Below, piece by piece: positions 34,165 through 42,887 of a stretch of DNA of 64,000 bases. The stretch covers positions 1,860,001-1,924,000 of the forward strand of contig OY771913.1 of assembly GCA_963674975.1 (NCBI GenBank), written 5' to 3'. The DNA comes from UBA4781 sp963674975. Lineage in GTDB: Bacteria > Chloroflexota > Anaerolineae > Anaerolineales > Anaerolineaceae. Both the position numbers and the translations under genes were made by a program. The notes beneath the pieces are model-generated. The model saw only the letters and a program-made list of their open reading frames with translations. It ran no database searches and was not told the DNA's origin. The first letter of the stretch is position 1. The number at the start of each line of letters is the position of its first letter.

Positions 34165-35316
34165 ATGAATAGATTGCCTGTTGTAGATCCGCTTGCCCAG
34201 CTTCAGCAAATGGTCGCCCCCTGGCATCAATCGATCCGGGAGCCCGAAAAAGCACAGCAGGAAGTGCTTGAAAGAAGTCTTTATATTTACAACCAGACGA
34301 AATTCGGCAAGCAACATGGAGCCGGTTCTGTCGGGTCCATTGCTGATTTTCGGAAGGCGTTTCCGGTTCGGGATTATGAGGACTATAAACCGATCATTCA
34401 GAAAGTGATGGCTGGTGAGACTGACCTGCTGCTCAATGAAAAACCGGTCGGCTGGGCGATCACGCGCGGTACTACCAAAGGAGAAGTGAAGTATATTCCC
34501 ATGACACCGACTGATTTGAAGATGCGCGTTTCTGCCGGCAGGGCGGTGGTCAATTATGCGCTGAAGTCGAAACGCTTTGACATTTTTCAGGGAGTCAACC
34601 TGAATCTCAATTTTCCAAGTGTGGTCGGAAAAGTGAAGGCGGGAGATACTGAATTGGAATATGGGTACAGTTCCGGTATCTACACGCGCTACGTCAGTGA
34701 GCGTACACCCGTACATTCTGTTCCCTCGCAGGATGAGATCGATGCGCTGGGTGGCGGAAAAACGATGCAAGACTGGAACGCCCGTTTCGAGCTGGCATAT
34801 ACCAAATGCCTGCAGGAAAATGTCACCCTGGTGGGCGGGGTGGCGCCTACTGCCCTGCAGTTTGGAAAATATCTGCGCCGCACTCATTCCCGGCTGCCGA
34901 AAGATATCTGGAAGGTGCTTATCATGACCCTGGGCTCCGTGGCGGGCATCAACACCCGCCTGGCGGATGATCTGTGGTTTCTTTATGGAAAGCAGGCAGC
35001 CATTCGGGAGATCTACGGTGCCACTGAGGGAATGTTCGGGCAGCAGCTGGATGAAAAGCGCGCCTGGGTGCCGAATTACGATCTGTTCTTTTTTGAGGTG
35101 AAAACCCATACGGGTATTAAGATGCTGCACGAGATGCGCCCGGGTGAGAGCGGCAGCCTGATCGTGTCGACTCCGGTTTTCCCGCGCTACCAGATCGGCG
35201 ACCGTATTGTGGCATTCAAGGCGCCTTATTTCCGCTGTATTGGCAGAGATACCTGGACCACCCCGTTTAAATATATGTGGCATGAATTCAATACCTTGAA
35301 TTTCGGGAGATTGTAA
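34165..35316 (+). CDS. GH3-like adenylate-forming protein (short)
   Basis: A 383-residue protein resembling the GH3 acyl-adenylating family. It has WAITRGTTKGEVKYIPMT (phosphate-binding loop region), IYGATEGMFGQQ (ATP motif YGATEG) and GSLIVSTPVFPRYQIGDRI (GD-R motif). GH3 proteins join a carboxylate to an amino acid or similar acceptor. This one is much shorter than the usual 500-600 residues and ends just after the GDRI motif, so most of the C-terminal domain is missing. The open frame shows no internal break. The ATG at 34165 follows GAGG. Confidence 0.72.
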   Translation: MNRLPVVDPLAQLQQMVAPWHQSIREPEKAQQEVLERSLYIYNQTKFGKQHGAGSVGSIADFRKAFPVRDYEDYKPIIQKVMAGETDLLLNEKPVGWAITRGTTKGEVKYIPMTPTDLKMRVSAGRAVVNYALKSKRFDIFQGVNLNLNFPSVVGKVKAGDTELEYGYSSGIYTRYVSERTPVHSVPSQDEIDALGGGKTMQDWNARFELAYTKCLQENVTLVGGVAPTALQFGKYLRRTHSRLPKDIWKVLIMTLGSVAGINTRLADDLWFLYGKQAAIREIYGATEGMFGQQLDEKRAWVPNYDLFFFEVKTHTGIKMLHEMRPGESGSLIVSTPVFPRYQIGDRIVAFKAPYFRCIGRDTWTTPFKYMWHEFNTLNFGRL

Positions 35317-35321
35317 GAGCT

Positions 35322-35762
35322 TTATCCGGCTTTTTCGAGGATGGTGCTGAACAGGATCGATATCCCCAGGGCTACAAAGAACCCGGGAATGAGCATGATG
35401 GGTTTGAACATGTCGCAGCTTCCGGCTGCCAGCGCCAGAAAGATGAAAATGTAGAGGAAAAGCGTCGTCAGGTTGTGGCGCAGTTTCTTGATGAAGATGC
35501 GCAGCAGCAGTTCCACCGCCAGGATCGCCGCATTTCCTAGAAATAATAAGGGGATCATCCGAAAATCGAAACCATACCCTGATAACCAGGAGCGCAGAAA
35601 GGTGAACCATACCATATCGGGCAGCAGCCAGTGATTGAACCAGTGCTGAAATCCAGCCAGTATCGCGGTACCCATCCAGATAAGCATGATCGCCCAGATG
35701 ACGGTGGCAAACCGGTCATTGGTGATAATATCGTCGTGGTCGCGTAATCCTAGCTCATCCAT
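35322..35762 (-). CDS. membrane protein, paralogue of the upstream gene
   Basis: A 146-residue protein with four hydrophobic segments (ATVIWAIMLIWMGTAI, FRMIPLLFLGNAAILA, TTLFLYIFIFLALAA, IPGFFVALGISILF). It shares layout and short motifs (AWAVILIWAG / IWAIMLIWMG) with the 35835 gene, so the pair probably arose by duplication. Function is unknown. No clear ribosome site; a TATAAT (minus strand, 35776-35771) lies so close to the ATG that a leaderless mRNA is possible. Confidence 0.65.
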   Translation of the reverse strand: MDELGLRDHDDIITNDRFATVIWAIMLIWMGTAILAGFQHWFNHWLLPDMVWFTFLRSWLSGYGFDFRMIPLLFLGNAAILAVELLLRIFIKKLRHNLTTLFLYIFIFLALAAGSCDMFKPIMLIPGFFVALGISILFSTILEKAG

Positions 35763-35783
35763 GGCGCTTTATTATAAATCGAA

Positions 35784-35812
35784 AAGCGGCATGCACAAGA
35801 AGCATGCCGCTT
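35784..35812 (-). terminator. terminator between the paired membrane-protein genes
   Basis: AAGCGGCATGC and GCATGCCGCTT form an 11-bp perfect stem. On the minus strand TTTTC follows, so it serves the 35835 gene. Confidence 0.7.
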
Positions 35813-35834
35813 ATTCATTTCTATTTCTTGAATG

Positions 35835-36308
35835 CTATTTTTTCTGTATGATCCCGCGCAGCATCACGCTGACGCCCAGCGCGATCAGGATCAGCGGCCA
35901 GATGATATACCAATTTACGATGGGAGAGAGCCCCCAGCCGATCAGGAATGCTGCCAGTACCAGCTTGCCGCCTACATGCGCGTGAAAGGTCGGCATCAGC
36001 AGGCGCAGAATGACCTCGATAATTACGATGAATCCGGCTCCCAGAGCGATCATATGGAAATTGCTGAAAGCCGTCAGGTCGCTCAATCCGTAGAATGACC
36101 AGGAATCGCGTACACTGAATCCAAGCGCTCTCCACCAACCCAGATTATTGCCTAGAAAAACCAGCCCTGCCCAGATAAGAATTACAGCCCAGGCAATGGA
36201 GCTCAGCATGTCTCGTTCTTCGCTTTTTTCTTCATGCTTTTCGAGCTCTTTTTCATTTTTCTCATCTACCATCTTTTCATCTTTTTCATGAATATCTTTA
36301 TCAGACAT
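35835..36308 (-). CDS. membrane protein with charged N-terminal tail
   Basis: A 157-residue protein. The first 33 residues are almost all Glu, Lys, Asp and His and likely form a cytoplasmic coiled or disordered tail. Four hydrophobic segments follow (SIAWAVILIWAGLVFLG; MIALGAGFIVIIEVIL; LVLAAFLIGWGL; WPLILIALGVSVML). It resembles DUF5668-type or LiaF N-terminal membrane domains only in general pattern. TTGGAGGA precedes the ATG. Confidence 0.7.
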   Translation of the reverse strand: MSDKDIHEKDEKMVDEKNEKELEKHEEKSEERDMLSSIAWAVILIWAGLVFLGNNLGWWRALGFSVRDSWSFYGLSDLTAFSNFHMIALGAGFIVIIEVILRLLMPTFHAHVGGKLVLAAFLIGWGLSPIVNWYIIWPLILIALGVSVMLRGIIQKK

Positions 36309-36429
36309 AAAATTCCTCCAATATTTTTTGCCGTACTATATTCTTAATACGGACAATATCCTCTGAGGTTTCTCCATAAAAAAACGACAGACTGCATTCA
36401 TCATACAAAATTTTGGCGCTTAAAGGAAC

Positions 36430-37524
36430 CTATTTCAGCTTGTTATCGAAGAAATCGATCATGCGCTGGATAAAAAGGGTATCCCCGCTGTTTTGGAAGG
36501 TGTGCTGCTGGTTTTCGTAGAAATAGCAGTAAACCTCTTTTTGCAGAGTGCCCAGATCTGTGCAGAGCTGATCAGACCATTCCAGCGGGACCACCGTATC
36601 GAATTCACCGTGATGGATGCTCAAGGGCGTTGTGATGCGGTCAAGATAAGTGCTGGCTGAGAGGGTGCGCAGGACTTCGTCGGTGGTATGGATGGGAGTG
36701 TTGCCGCGCCCGTCGTCTGTGTCGAAATATTCAAGGTTCAGCCGCTCATCTGCATTGATGGAAGCGTACAGCACGGCTGCGTCGATATCCTGATCGGTCT
36801 CCAGCATGCGCAGCACGATGCCGCCGCCCATGCTGTGCCCCCAGATGCCGATGCGGCTTCCATCCGCTTTTTCAAGCAAACCGGCTTCTCCAGCCTGTGT
36901 ACGTACCAGCGCCAGCAGGTTCAGGACGTCGATGGTGTCGCCGATACCTATCGGATCGTAAGCATCCTGTGAAGCGCCGTAACCGCGCAGGTTGGGGTGA
37001 ACTACAAGGTAACCCGCTTCTGCCAGGGCATCCGCATAGCGGGTGGAATAATCGAGCATGCTGTACTCTGCCGGATCGACCCAACCGTGCATCATGATCA
37101 CCACCGGAAAGGGACCTTCTCCCTTGGGTACATTCAGATAACCATATAGTTCCAAGCCTTCACTGCGGTATTTAAACATAATGCGGGTGAAAGAACCACC
37201 GTTGGTGAGCACACCTTCGTTTTGGATCACCCCACCGCCGTAGGTGCGGGTGCTTAGCGCCTCGATGGTATAGCTGATGTACGGGTTGGGTGTGGGAGTG
37301 ATGGTGGGCATGGGAGTGGTGGTAAATTTGGGGGTGAGGGTTATGGTGGGAGTAAAGGTGGGAATGGGTGTGGCAGTAGCATCGCTCACTTCCACCTTTG
37401 GTTCAGGTAAGATTTCTTGCTTGCCGCAGGCAGTTAATAGAGAAAGAGACGAGATGATAATTATAAAAAGGATCGGTCGGATTAGAAGCTTGATAGAGAT
37501 CCCGGAGTTTACCGATTTGAACAT
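36430..37524 (-). CDS. alpha/beta hydrolase lipoprotein (prolyl-oligopeptidase-like)
   Basis: A 364-residue exported lipoprotein. The signal peptide ends in lipobox LLTAC (Cys33), followed by a Thr/Pro-rich linker (TFTPTITLTPKFTTTP). The catalytic domain is a dienelactone/prolyl-oligopeptidase-type hydrolase. The nucleophile Ser is in GHSMGGG, a likely Asp in HGEFDTVVP and His in QQHTFQNSG. The oxyanion region MMHGWVDP is present. It would act outside the membrane on esters or peptides. It is monocistronic. Confidence 0.9.
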   Translation of the reverse strand: MFKSVNSGISIKLLIRPILFIIIISSLSLLTACGKQEILPEPKVEVSDATATPIPTFTPTITLTPKFTTTPMPTITPTPNPYISYTIEALSTRTYGGGVIQNEGVLTNGGSFTRIMFKYRSEGLELYGYLNVPKGEGPFPVVIMMHGWVDPAEYSMLDYSTRYADALAEAGYLVVHPNLRGYGASQDAYDPIGIGDTIDVLNLLALVRTQAGEAGLLEKADGSRIGIWGHSMGGGIVLRMLETDQDIDAAVLYASINADERLNLEYFDTDDGRGNTPIHTTDEVLRTLSASTYLDRITTPLSIHHGEFDTVVPLEWSDQLCTDLGTLQKEVYCYFYENQQHTFQNSGDTLFIQRMIDFFDNKLK

Positions 37525-37632
37525 GCAAGAGATAATACTATGATTTTTAGGACTCTGAAAGTCAATTTTGATTCCGCTGCTTGATGTTGTCAGGATTTAT
37601 ACCTGTGCTGGAATGATATTTTTGAGTTATTT

Positions 37633-37670
37633 AAAGAAGAAAGCGGCATCAATTCAAGCCGCCTTCTTTT
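37633..37670 (-). terminator. terminator of the ECF sigma/ABC operon
   Basis: AAGCGGC (37641-37647) pairs with GCCGCCTT (37658-37665), with AAGAAG and CTTCTTTT extending the stem. It lies just past the stop of the ABC ATPase gene on the minus strand. Confidence 0.72.
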
Positions 37671-37690
37671 AGAAACGATCTTGCTGATCT

Positions 37691-38575
37691 TTACTTCGTA
37701 TCTTTATGCATCAGCCAGATGTAGCCGTCTTCCAGCCCCGGTTTTACTGCTTCGGCTGAACCTTCTGCCGGTTTGTTTTCTCCCACCAGGCGGTAGCGGA
37801 TGCCGTCGCTTTGATGGAGCATGGAAACGATGGTTAACCCCCCATCCGGTTTTTCGGTGGAAGTGGTGGTGAGCTCCCAAACGTGCCCTTCAGCCATTTT
37901 GATCAGCTCGGATGGACTGCCATCGAATTGAATACTGCCGTGCGAAAGCACTGCCATCTTCTGGCTGGTCAATCCAATGTCTTCCACGATATGTGTGGAG
38001 AGCAGGATCACGCGGTCGGAAGCCATTTTTACCAGCAGGTTCCGAAAACGGATGCGCTCTTCGGGGTCGAGACCGGCGGTGGGTTCATCCACGATTAGGA
38101 TGGAGGGATCATTGACGATCGCCTGTGCGATGCCCACGCGGCGCTTCATGCCGCCTGAAAAGTCGCCGATCTTGCGGTTGGCGTTTTCCTGCAGCCCCAC
38201 CAGATCCAATACTTCCTGCACGCGGCGGCGCCGTTCGGCTTCGGCGTGCATACCTTTTAAAATAGCCATATAGTCGATGAATTCCCGCGCGTTCAGATCG
38301 GGATACAAGCCCAATTCCTGAGGGAGATAGCCAAGCTGGGCTTTAAGACGCTGCTTGTCCTTTTCATCGGAAAGGTCCAATCCATTGATCACCACCTGTC
38401 CGCGGCTGGGCTGGATGATGCCCGCCAGAATACGCATCAGGGTGGTTTTCCCGGCTCCATTGGGTCCAAGCAAACCAAACATGCCCTCATCGATCTGTAA
38501 GGTTACGTCGTCGAGCGCGTGTACGGCATGCATCCCTTTTCCATAAAATTTGGTTAAGTTTCGAATATTGATCAT
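37691..38575 (-). CDS. ABC transporter ATP-binding protein
   Basis: A 294-residue ATPase of the ABC-2 exporter group. It has Walker A GPNGAGKTT, Q-loop YLPQELGLYPD, signature FSGGMKRR, Walker B ILIVDEPTAGLDPEER and switch His in STHIVED. A 60-residue C-terminal extension follows the ATPase core. It is the last gene of the sigma-anti-sigma-permease operon and energises the two permeases upstream. Confidence 0.92.
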   Translation of the reverse strand: MINIRNLTKFYGKGMHAVHALDDVTLQIDEGMFGLLGPNGAGKTTLMRILAGIIQPSRGQVVINGLDLSDEKDKQRLKAQLGYLPQELGLYPDLNAREFIDYMAILKGMHAEAERRRRVQEVLDLVGLQENANRKIGDFSGGMKRRVGIAQAIVNDPSILIVDEPTAGLDPEERIRFRNLLVKMASDRVILLSTHIVEDIGLTSQKMAVLSHGSIQFDGSPSELIKMAEGHVWELTTTSTEKPDGGLTIVSMLHQSDGIRYRLVGENKPAEGSAEAVKPGLEDGYIWLMHKDTK

Positions 38576-38591
38576 CTCTTCAATCCTTTTA

Positions 38592-39266
38592 TTAGATGTA
38601 GCGTTCCTGCCTTTTCAATAAGAAGGCAGAAAGAATTATCAACACAATGCTGACCACCGTCAGGCTGATCTGGTTTTCAACCAGCATGCTTCCGCTCATG
38701 GGTAATGAGGCTCCCATGAAAAGCACGAAATCGCGCAGGATGGGTTTGCTCAGTAAAAATCCCCTTAAGGTGAGCTGAAAGATCCACAAACCTCCGGTGA
38801 ATACCGATCCGCTGGCAGCCTGTTTGAAGGCTAATGCTGTAAAACAGCCCAGAGCCAGCATGGTCAGGCTGGGAACCAGCCACACCAGCTGGCGCTGCCA
38901 GAAGTTTCCCAGGTACGCCAGGTCCACTCCCATGAGTGCCATACAGCCCTGGAAAACAAGACCGGTAGCCAGGATGACCGCCGCCAGCACGCCGTAGCGG
39001 GCAGCCAGCAGCCTCCAGGCTGAGATCGGAGCGGCAAAATGCAGTTCCAGGGCAGGGTCAGCAAGGATCGGCGCCCCTGCCAGAATGCCGGAGATCAGCG
39101 GGAGCATATAGCCTAAAAAAGCGCTTGCCATGCTGTAGGCATGTCCATCTTCCAGAAAGAAGCTGGTCAAAATGAGGAAGAGTGCCAGAAATGCCGGTGG
39201 CATCCAGAATTGTTCCTTACGGTATGTTTTCATTGCATAGCGCAGCGGTATCTTTGACGAAGTCAT
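38592..39266 (-). CDS. ABC-2 permease-like membrane protein
   Basis: A 224-residue membrane protein with about six hydrophobic segments. The motif DPALELHFAAPISAWRLLAARYG is shared (with changes) with the anti-sigma/permease fusion in the same operon, where it reads DPALELTLATPVSAQQILLAR (compare in parts). The start at 39266 (or 39269) follows GGAGG. A longer frame extending to 39737 only reads the preceding permease gene out of frame and is rejected. Confidence 0.75.
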   Translation of the reverse strand: MTSSKIPLRYAMKTYRKEQFWMPPAFLALFLILTSFFLEDGHAYSMASAFLGYMLPLISGILAGAPILADPALELHFAAPISAWRLLAARYGVLAAVILATGLVFQGCMALMGVDLAYLGNFWQRQLVWLVPSLTMLALGCFTALAFKQAASGSVFTGGLWIFQLTLRGFLLSKPILRDFVLFMGASLPMSGSMLVENQISLTVVSIVLIILSAFLLKRQERYI

Positions 39267-39274
39267 CATTCCTC

Positions 39275-40045
39275 CTATACAACCGCTTCGCGGCTGCTGA
39301 TAATGCGTTCTTCGATGAGCAGCGCCGCGGTCGCCAGGACGAGGATCACCAGCAAATTCAAGACTGCGTCGACGGGTGTATACCCGCGTGCGCCGCCGTA
39401 CACGATGCCCCAGTAGCCTTCCAGCGGATAGAACCCGCCCACATTCAAAATGGTGTTGCTGATCGAGAAGAAGGCATCTGCATTGAGATAATTTCCCCAG
39501 TACCAATACCCCGTGAAGAGGATTTGGTAGATGCGCACCGGCATGAAGCTGGGGCACATCACCGAGAAGGCATTCACGAAGAGGATCGCCGGAACGTTCG
39601 CCGCCAGCGAGACCAGCAGGCTCATGGGGATGACCTGTACAGGGAACCCGATCACCACCAGCATGATTCCGATGCACAGCACCATCAGGAACAGGCAGGT
39701 GATCTCTGAGAGGGTCACACCCAGATATTTGCCCCACACATAGCTGCGGTTGTCCAGTTTGGTGGCACGCAGCAGCTCACGCATAGCTAGTTTTTCATCG
39801 CGCACAATGCGGTCCGAAGCCAGGATGCCGCACACCACCGGAATGAACATGTTAATGGTCATCACAAAAGAAGAGGTGGCTGACCATAAATTTCCGTCCA
39901 CTGCCGTGCCATTTAAAAGTTCTTCCCGTTCTACAAATGCGGTGAACAGGAAAAACAGGGTGAACAGTGCGAAGACGATCGGCACCCCGATGCGCTTGAT
40001 GGACATTTTGTATTCGTAACGAATTACTCCACCTAAATACTTCAT
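39275..40045 (-). CDS. ABC-2 permease-like membrane protein
   Basis: A 256-residue protein with about six hydrophobic segments, opening with RYEYKMSIKRIGVPIVFALF. ASDRIVRDEKLAMRELLRATKLDNRSYVWGKYLG (quoted for position, about residues 82-112) is the usual cytoplasmic ABC-2 segment. It likely pairs with the 38592 product and the ATPase. TGGAGG precedes the ATG. Confidence 0.78.
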   Translation of the reverse strand: MKYLGGVIRYEYKMSIKRIGVPIVFALFTLFFLFTAFVEREELLNGTAVDGNLWSATSSFVMTINMFIPVVCGILASDRIVRDEKLAMRELLRATKLDNRSYVWGKYLGVTLSEITCLFLMVLCIGIMLVVIGFPVQVIPMSLLVSLAANVPAILFVNAFSVMCPSFMPVRIYQILFTGYWYWGNYLNADAFFSISNTILNVGGFYPLEGYWGIVYGGARGYTPVDAVLNLLVILVLATAALLIEERIISSREAVV

Positions 40046-40094
40046 AAAACAAACCTCCAGTTTGAATATTTTTGATAGATGGCTGCAGAAATGC

Positions 40095-40952
40095 TCATCC
40101 CAACAGGCTGATCTTTTTCTTGTCGGTGAACCACAGTGAAAGCACGATGAGCGCTGCGGAGATCAGCAGGAGATGGGATGGAGTTTCCAGATCTTTTAGA
40201 AAATTTGCTAAAGTGGGCAGGTTGGCTGAATACAGCCATGAAATGGTGAGCTTGGGCATGATCCCTCTCATGATCCATAAGGCATAGGTGACCACTACGG
40301 CATTGACGCTTCCCCACAGCAGTGAACAGAACAATGCCAGCGATGAAAGGAAAGCCATGGGAGCCATCCATTCCAGCAGCACCGCCCATGAAAACTGGGC
40401 AAGCTGCCCGTTGACAAGCAGTAAAAACATGGATGATGCAAGTATTAGCAGGATATTGTAGCCAAACACCAGCGTCAGCCTTGCCAGCAGGATCTGCTGG
40501 GCTGAAACAGGCGTAGCCAGGGTCAATTCCAGCGCGGGATCATTTTTCAAGCCGTAGATATAGGCCACTCCTGCGGCAGAGATGAAGGGAGCCAGGAAAT
40601 AGATCATATTGGCATTCTCGAGGAACAGCGACACGATGATGCCCAGTAAGGTGACCAGTGCCGAAGACAGCCAGATCTCCGTACGGATCAGGGGAACCTG
40701 CGACCGCAGGATATACCAGGCTTTCCATAGGTGTCTGGAAGGTTTTTTCACCGGGATCGGTCGCAATGCGGGCGTTTGAAGCGCCTCATTTGAAGTATGG
40801 ATCTCCTCGGATATGCTTTGCCATAATTCCAGTTCTGCCCGGCAATCGGCGCACTGCTCCAGGTGCTGCGCGATCCTTTCGCGCTCTTCTTCCGGGAGTG
40901 TGCCGGCAGCGTAGAAGGGGATCGATTCTATTATCTGCTTATGCTCATTCAT
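40095..40952 (-). CDS. anti-sigma factor zinc finger fused to a permease-like membrane domain
   Basis: A 285-residue protein. Residues 1-50 hold a zf-HC2 anti-sigma domain (HLEQCADC, the HX3CX2C zinc motif). A linker leads to six hydrophobic segments with the ABC-2-like DPALELTLATPVSAQQ motif, the same motif as in the 38592 permease. The zinc finger probably binds the ECF sigma factor encoded just upstream, so the membrane or transport part may report to the sigma factor directly. GGATGAG precedes the ATG, 3 bp after the sigma gene stop. Confidence 0.85.
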   Translation of the reverse strand: MNEHKQIIESIPFYAAGTLPEEERERIAQHLEQCADCRAELELWQSISEEIHTSNEALQTPALRPIPVKKPSRHLWKAWYILRSQVPLIRTEIWLSSALVTLLGIIVSLFLENANMIYFLAPFISAAGVAYIYGLKNDPALELTLATPVSAQQILLARLTLVFGYNILLILASSMFLLLVNGQLAQFSWAVLLEWMAPMAFLSSLALFCSLLWGSVNAVVVTYALWIMRGIMPKLTISWLYSANLPTLANFLKDLETPSHLLLISAALIVLSLWFTDKKKISLLG

Positions 40953-40955
40953 GGC

Positions 40956-41552
40956 TCATCCTTTATCATCCTGTCTGTCTCTGGTTAAAATACCGCGCAG
41001 CTGCTGGCGCGCGTAGCTGAGGCGGCTTTTCACCGTCCCAAGCGGGCAGCGGCACACCTGCGCGATCTCCTTTTGATTCAAGCCCTGGTAAAACACCAGT
41101 TCCAGCACCTCGCGGTGTTCGGGCGACAGGCGCTGCAGCGCTTCACGTACCCTGCTGCGCTCGTCCTGCTGCGAGATATCTTTTTCCATTGAGAGCGCAT
41201 CATCCGCGAAATCCAGATCGCTGCCTTCGATGGATTCGGTCGGCTTTTGGCGGTATAACTGCATGCACTTGTTGCGGATGATGCTCAGCAGCCATGCCTG
41301 CACGCTGCCTTCTCCGCGGTAAGCGGCGGATTTGCGCCACACGATGAGCATGCTTTCCTGCAAAATATCTTCTGCCTGCGCAGGATTCTCCGTCAGGCGC
41401 AGGGCGTAGGCATACAACCGCTGCCCGTAGCGCTCATACAGGCAGTTAAATGCAAGAGAATTCCCCCGGGTGATGTACCGTAGAAGTTCTTCATCGGTTG
41501 ATGAAGAAGAATCAAAGAGTAAGTTGCGTGGCATGCTTCTTTCCGCTTGCAT
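40956..41552 (-). CDS. ECF-type RNA polymerase sigma factor
   Basis: A 198-residue sigma-70 family factor. The region 2 stretch is YERYGQRLYAYALRLTENPAQAEDILQESML (shown by position, residues about 42-72). Region 4 contains LSPEHREVLELVFYQGLNQKEIA and the HTH PLGTVKSRLSYARQQLR. The start at 41552 (MQAERSMPR) follows GAGGT at 8 nt; a longer frame has no ribosome site. Operon order sigma, anti-sigma/permease, two permease/ABC parts indicates autoregulated expression of an exporter. Confidence 0.87.
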   Translation of the reverse strand: MQAERSMPRNLLFDSSSSTDEELLRYITRGNSLAFNCLYERYGQRLYAYALRLTENPAQAEDILQESMLIVWRKSAAYRGEGSVQAWLLSIIRNKCMQLYRQKPTESIEGSDLDFADDALSMEKDISQQDERSRVREALQRLSPEHREVLELVFYQGLNQKEIAQVCRCPLGTVKSRLSYARQQLRGILTRDRQDDKG

Positions 41553-41811
41553 ACAGTTTACCTCGAAGAAGGCAGCTTTTCTGCAGCCATCTATCAGTAG
41601 TATGTCGCGCAAGGGAGAGAAAAGGTTCAAAAGTAATGAATAGAAAAAATTGTTATGTACAGACAAATATAAAAATGATATTTGTCTGCTTTATTTGTAT
41701 TGTTGTAAGCAGTGTTTAAGAAAGTAGCATCTAATAAACTAATATATTTGTGTAAATATCTGGAAATAAATAAAAAAAGCAATAAATTTTCAATAAGACT
41801 AATTATTGTGA

Positions 41812-42417
41812 TTAATCTTTGAATGTTTTTTTATACTTTATATTCCATTTTTTCCATTCAGCTTTATCATCTTTGGAGATAATAAATTGGCAATCTTCTT
41901 GATATTTATCTTTTCGGTATAAGGAAGCGCCGATTGCTAGGATTTCGAATTTTTTCATATGACCAGGTTGACCACGCTTTTTGCGTTCATTTTCAATAAA
42001 AGGATGTATAAATTTCCATGCTTTAGTTATTGGTTGTGAATAAAAATCGAATAAAAAATCAATAGGGATTATTTTATGTTTGACTAATAAGCCCGCTTTA
42101 TCATATTCTCTTGCAAGTTTATCTAATAAAAGATAATCCTTTTCGCTTACAGTTGGTAATTCTTCTTTTTTATCTGTTAATTGGTCAAACTTTTTTCTTA
42201 AATCTCTAATTTCTCCGTTTGGACCATCAAGCAAATTTATCGCATCCATGGATACTTTTGATTGAAGACTTTTTCTTGAAGTTATAACATTTATGAAAGT
42301 GACGAAAATTCCAATAATAGCAACACTAGACGCAAGAATGGAAAATATATCTTTTATATTTGATAAGGTTGAATTTTTATATAAATATTGAATAAAAATG
42401 ATTACAGGCTGAAACAT
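41812..42417 (-). CDS. hypothetical membrane-anchored protein (DUF4760-like)
   Basis: A 201-residue protein with one or two N-terminal hydrophobic segments (PVIIFIQYLY; ILASSVAIIGIFVTFINVI) and a charged cytoplasmic-type body. The layout resembles DUF4760-type proteins, but the match is weak. It lies in an AT-rich stretch (about 41.7-43.8 kb) with codon use unlike its neighbours, next to a toxin-antitoxin-like pair. AAAGGA precedes the ATG. Confidence 0.6.
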   Translation of the reverse strand: MFQPVIIFIQYLYKNSTLSNIKDIFSILASSVAIIGIFVTFINVITSRKSLQSKVSMDAINLLDGPNGEIRDLRKKFDQLTDKKEELPTVSEKDYLLLDKLAREYDKAGLLVKHKIIPIDFLFDFYSQPITKAWKFIHPFIENERKKRGQPGHMKKFEILAIGASLYRKDKYQEDCQFIISKDDKAEWKKWNIKYKKTFKD

Positions 42418-42509
42418 ATTAATCCTTTTATATTGATCTCAAAGTATAGTAGATGAAAAACTCATAATTGGAAACATTGGTAATGAAAAGTAATTTTTAA
42501 AAAACCAAA

Positions 42510-42887
42510 TTAAAAATTGAATCTTTCTGGTTTCCCTCTTCTCTTTATTTTGTAAATAAAAGGTTTATGTTGAGTTTTAGAAATTTCAAGTACATCATCC
42601 CAACATAGAACTAATTGTTTTACTATTTCCCAACTTTTCATCTGCTTTCCTACAAGAAAAAAAGCACCAACGTTATGATTCCTTAATGCGGTGAATTCAT
42701 TTGGATGATATCTTATTCTGTTGTCTTTTGTAACTAAATAGTATCCATTATCCCCGACAAATTCTAGTATTTCTGTATCGGTTTTACCTTGTGGAAAAAA
42801 ATCCAGCACATGCTTAACATCTTGTCCAAAATGCGTTAATCCTATTGCAAAATCACGTGGTAAATTTTCGTCAAATATGAACTTCAT
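42510..42887 (-). CDS. DUF5615 PIN-like toxin-type protein
   Basis: A 125-residue protein of the DUF5615 PIN-like family. FIFDENLPRD at the N terminus and VTKDNRIRYHPNE supply the acidic residues of the PIN-like site, as expected for a nuclease toxin. Its ATG overlaps the stop of the DUF433 gene (ATGA), the normal arrangement for DUF433/DUF5615 toxin-antitoxin-like pairs. RNA cleavage is inferred from the fold. Confidence 0.8.
   Translation of the reverse strand: MKFIFDENLPRDFAIGLTHFGQDVKHVLDFFPQGKTDTEILEFVGDNGYYLVTKDNRIRYHPNEFTALRNHNVGAFFLVGKQMKSWEIVKQLVLCWDDVLEISKTQHKPFIYKIKRRGKPERFNF

Noticed and set aside
34132..35610. 492-codon open frame on the minus strand opposite the GH3-like gene
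   Set aside because: It has no ribosome site or recognisable domain and is His/Arg-rich in the way of antisense shadows. The plus-strand protein has clear motifs.
39270..39737. N-terminal extension of the 38592 permease
   Set aside because: The extra 157 codons only read the upstream permease gene in another frame. A GGAGG with ATG lies at 39266-39275.
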